The notes under the pieces were generated by a model. The model had not been told where the DNA came from. It worked only from the letters and a program-made list of their open reading frames with translations, and did not search any database. The position numbers and the translations under genes are program-made. DNA of 64,000 nt, taken from assembly GCA_018433085.1 (NCBI GenBank), contig JAHDRW010000012.1, positions 127,341-191,340 of the forward strand, in the 5' to 3' direction. The DNA is from Deltaproteobacteria bacterium. GTDB taxonomy: Bacteria > Desulfobacterota > Desulfomonilia > UBA1062. Shown here in pieces: positions 63,970-64,000 of this stretch; within the stretch, counting starts at the first letter, position 1; the number at the start of each line of letters is the position of its first letter.

Positions 63970-64000
63970 GCGGAAACTGTTGCCTCTGATGTTGATTACA
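63862..64000. mobile_element. probable end of an insertion sequence (IS21-like), cut by window edge
   Basis: Starts TGTCAACGGG exactly where lipoprotein homology stops. Two direct copies of AAAAGTATACCA lie at 63877 and 63901. A TG terminus with subterminal direct repeats fits IS21-type ends. No transposase is visible within the window. Confidence 0.45.

Overview
The window (about 60% G+C, no rRNA or tRNA seen) looks like a chromosomal segment of an anaerobic deltaproteobacterium (Desulfobacterota, perhaps Syntrophobacterales-like). That assignment is an inference from gene content: LIV-type transporters beside an acyl-CoA ligase, a large multi-PAS hybrid kinase, recCBD, a type III-A CRISPR system, and a CBS-containing family II pyrophosphatase.

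Layout. 1-2.7 kb (minus): an exported serpin cut by the window edge, just downstream of a clostripain-like peptidase. 3.1-12.1 kb (plus): a branched-chain-amino-acid-type ABC transporter (two permeases, an NTF2-like protein, two tandem binding proteins, two ATPases), then an AMP-forming acyl-CoA ligase and a small helix-hairpin-helix protein. 12.5-17.2 kb (minus): a nine-PAS hybrid histidine kinase with a fresh internal duplication. 17.5-21 kb: small exported or membrane proteins around a ferric-reductase-like flavocytochrome. 21.4-24 kb: glycogen debranching enzyme and a free-standing glycogen-binding domain. 24.3-33.2 kb (minus): recC-recB-recD. 33.5-49.2 kb (plus): a complete type III-A CRISPR-Cas locus in the order cas6, CARF protein, cas10, csm2-5, CARF-HEPN RNase, cas1, cas2, cas2, leader, and an array of 48 full repeats. 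49.2-54 kb: GNAT, hemerythrin, VOC protein, a lipoprotein and a catalase. 54-64 kb: three paralogous DUF5018 lipoproteins with 6-8 tandem repeats, surrounding a pyrophosphatase and a glycosyltransferase. The third lipoprotein is interrupted near the window end by what looks like the end of an insertion sequence.

How it works together. In the CRISPR locus Cas6 would cut the array transcript. Cas10/Csm2-5 would bind antisense transcripts and make cyclic oligoadenylate, because the HD and GGDD motifs are intact. The CARF-HEPN protein would then act as the activated RNase, and the second CARF protein as a ring nuclease or a regulator. Cas1 with two different Cas2 proteins would acquire spacers, and RecBCD lies divergently next door. 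The array records repeated encounters with related elements: spacers 15 and 47 match the same protein-coding segment and differ only at synonymous positions. No wholly unknown system could be demonstrated. The most unusual items are the double-Cas2/inserted-Cas1 module, the two CARF proteins, the spacer set (gene-start antisense, hairpin and synonymous-variant spacers), the serpin/clostripain pair and the repeat lipoprotein family.
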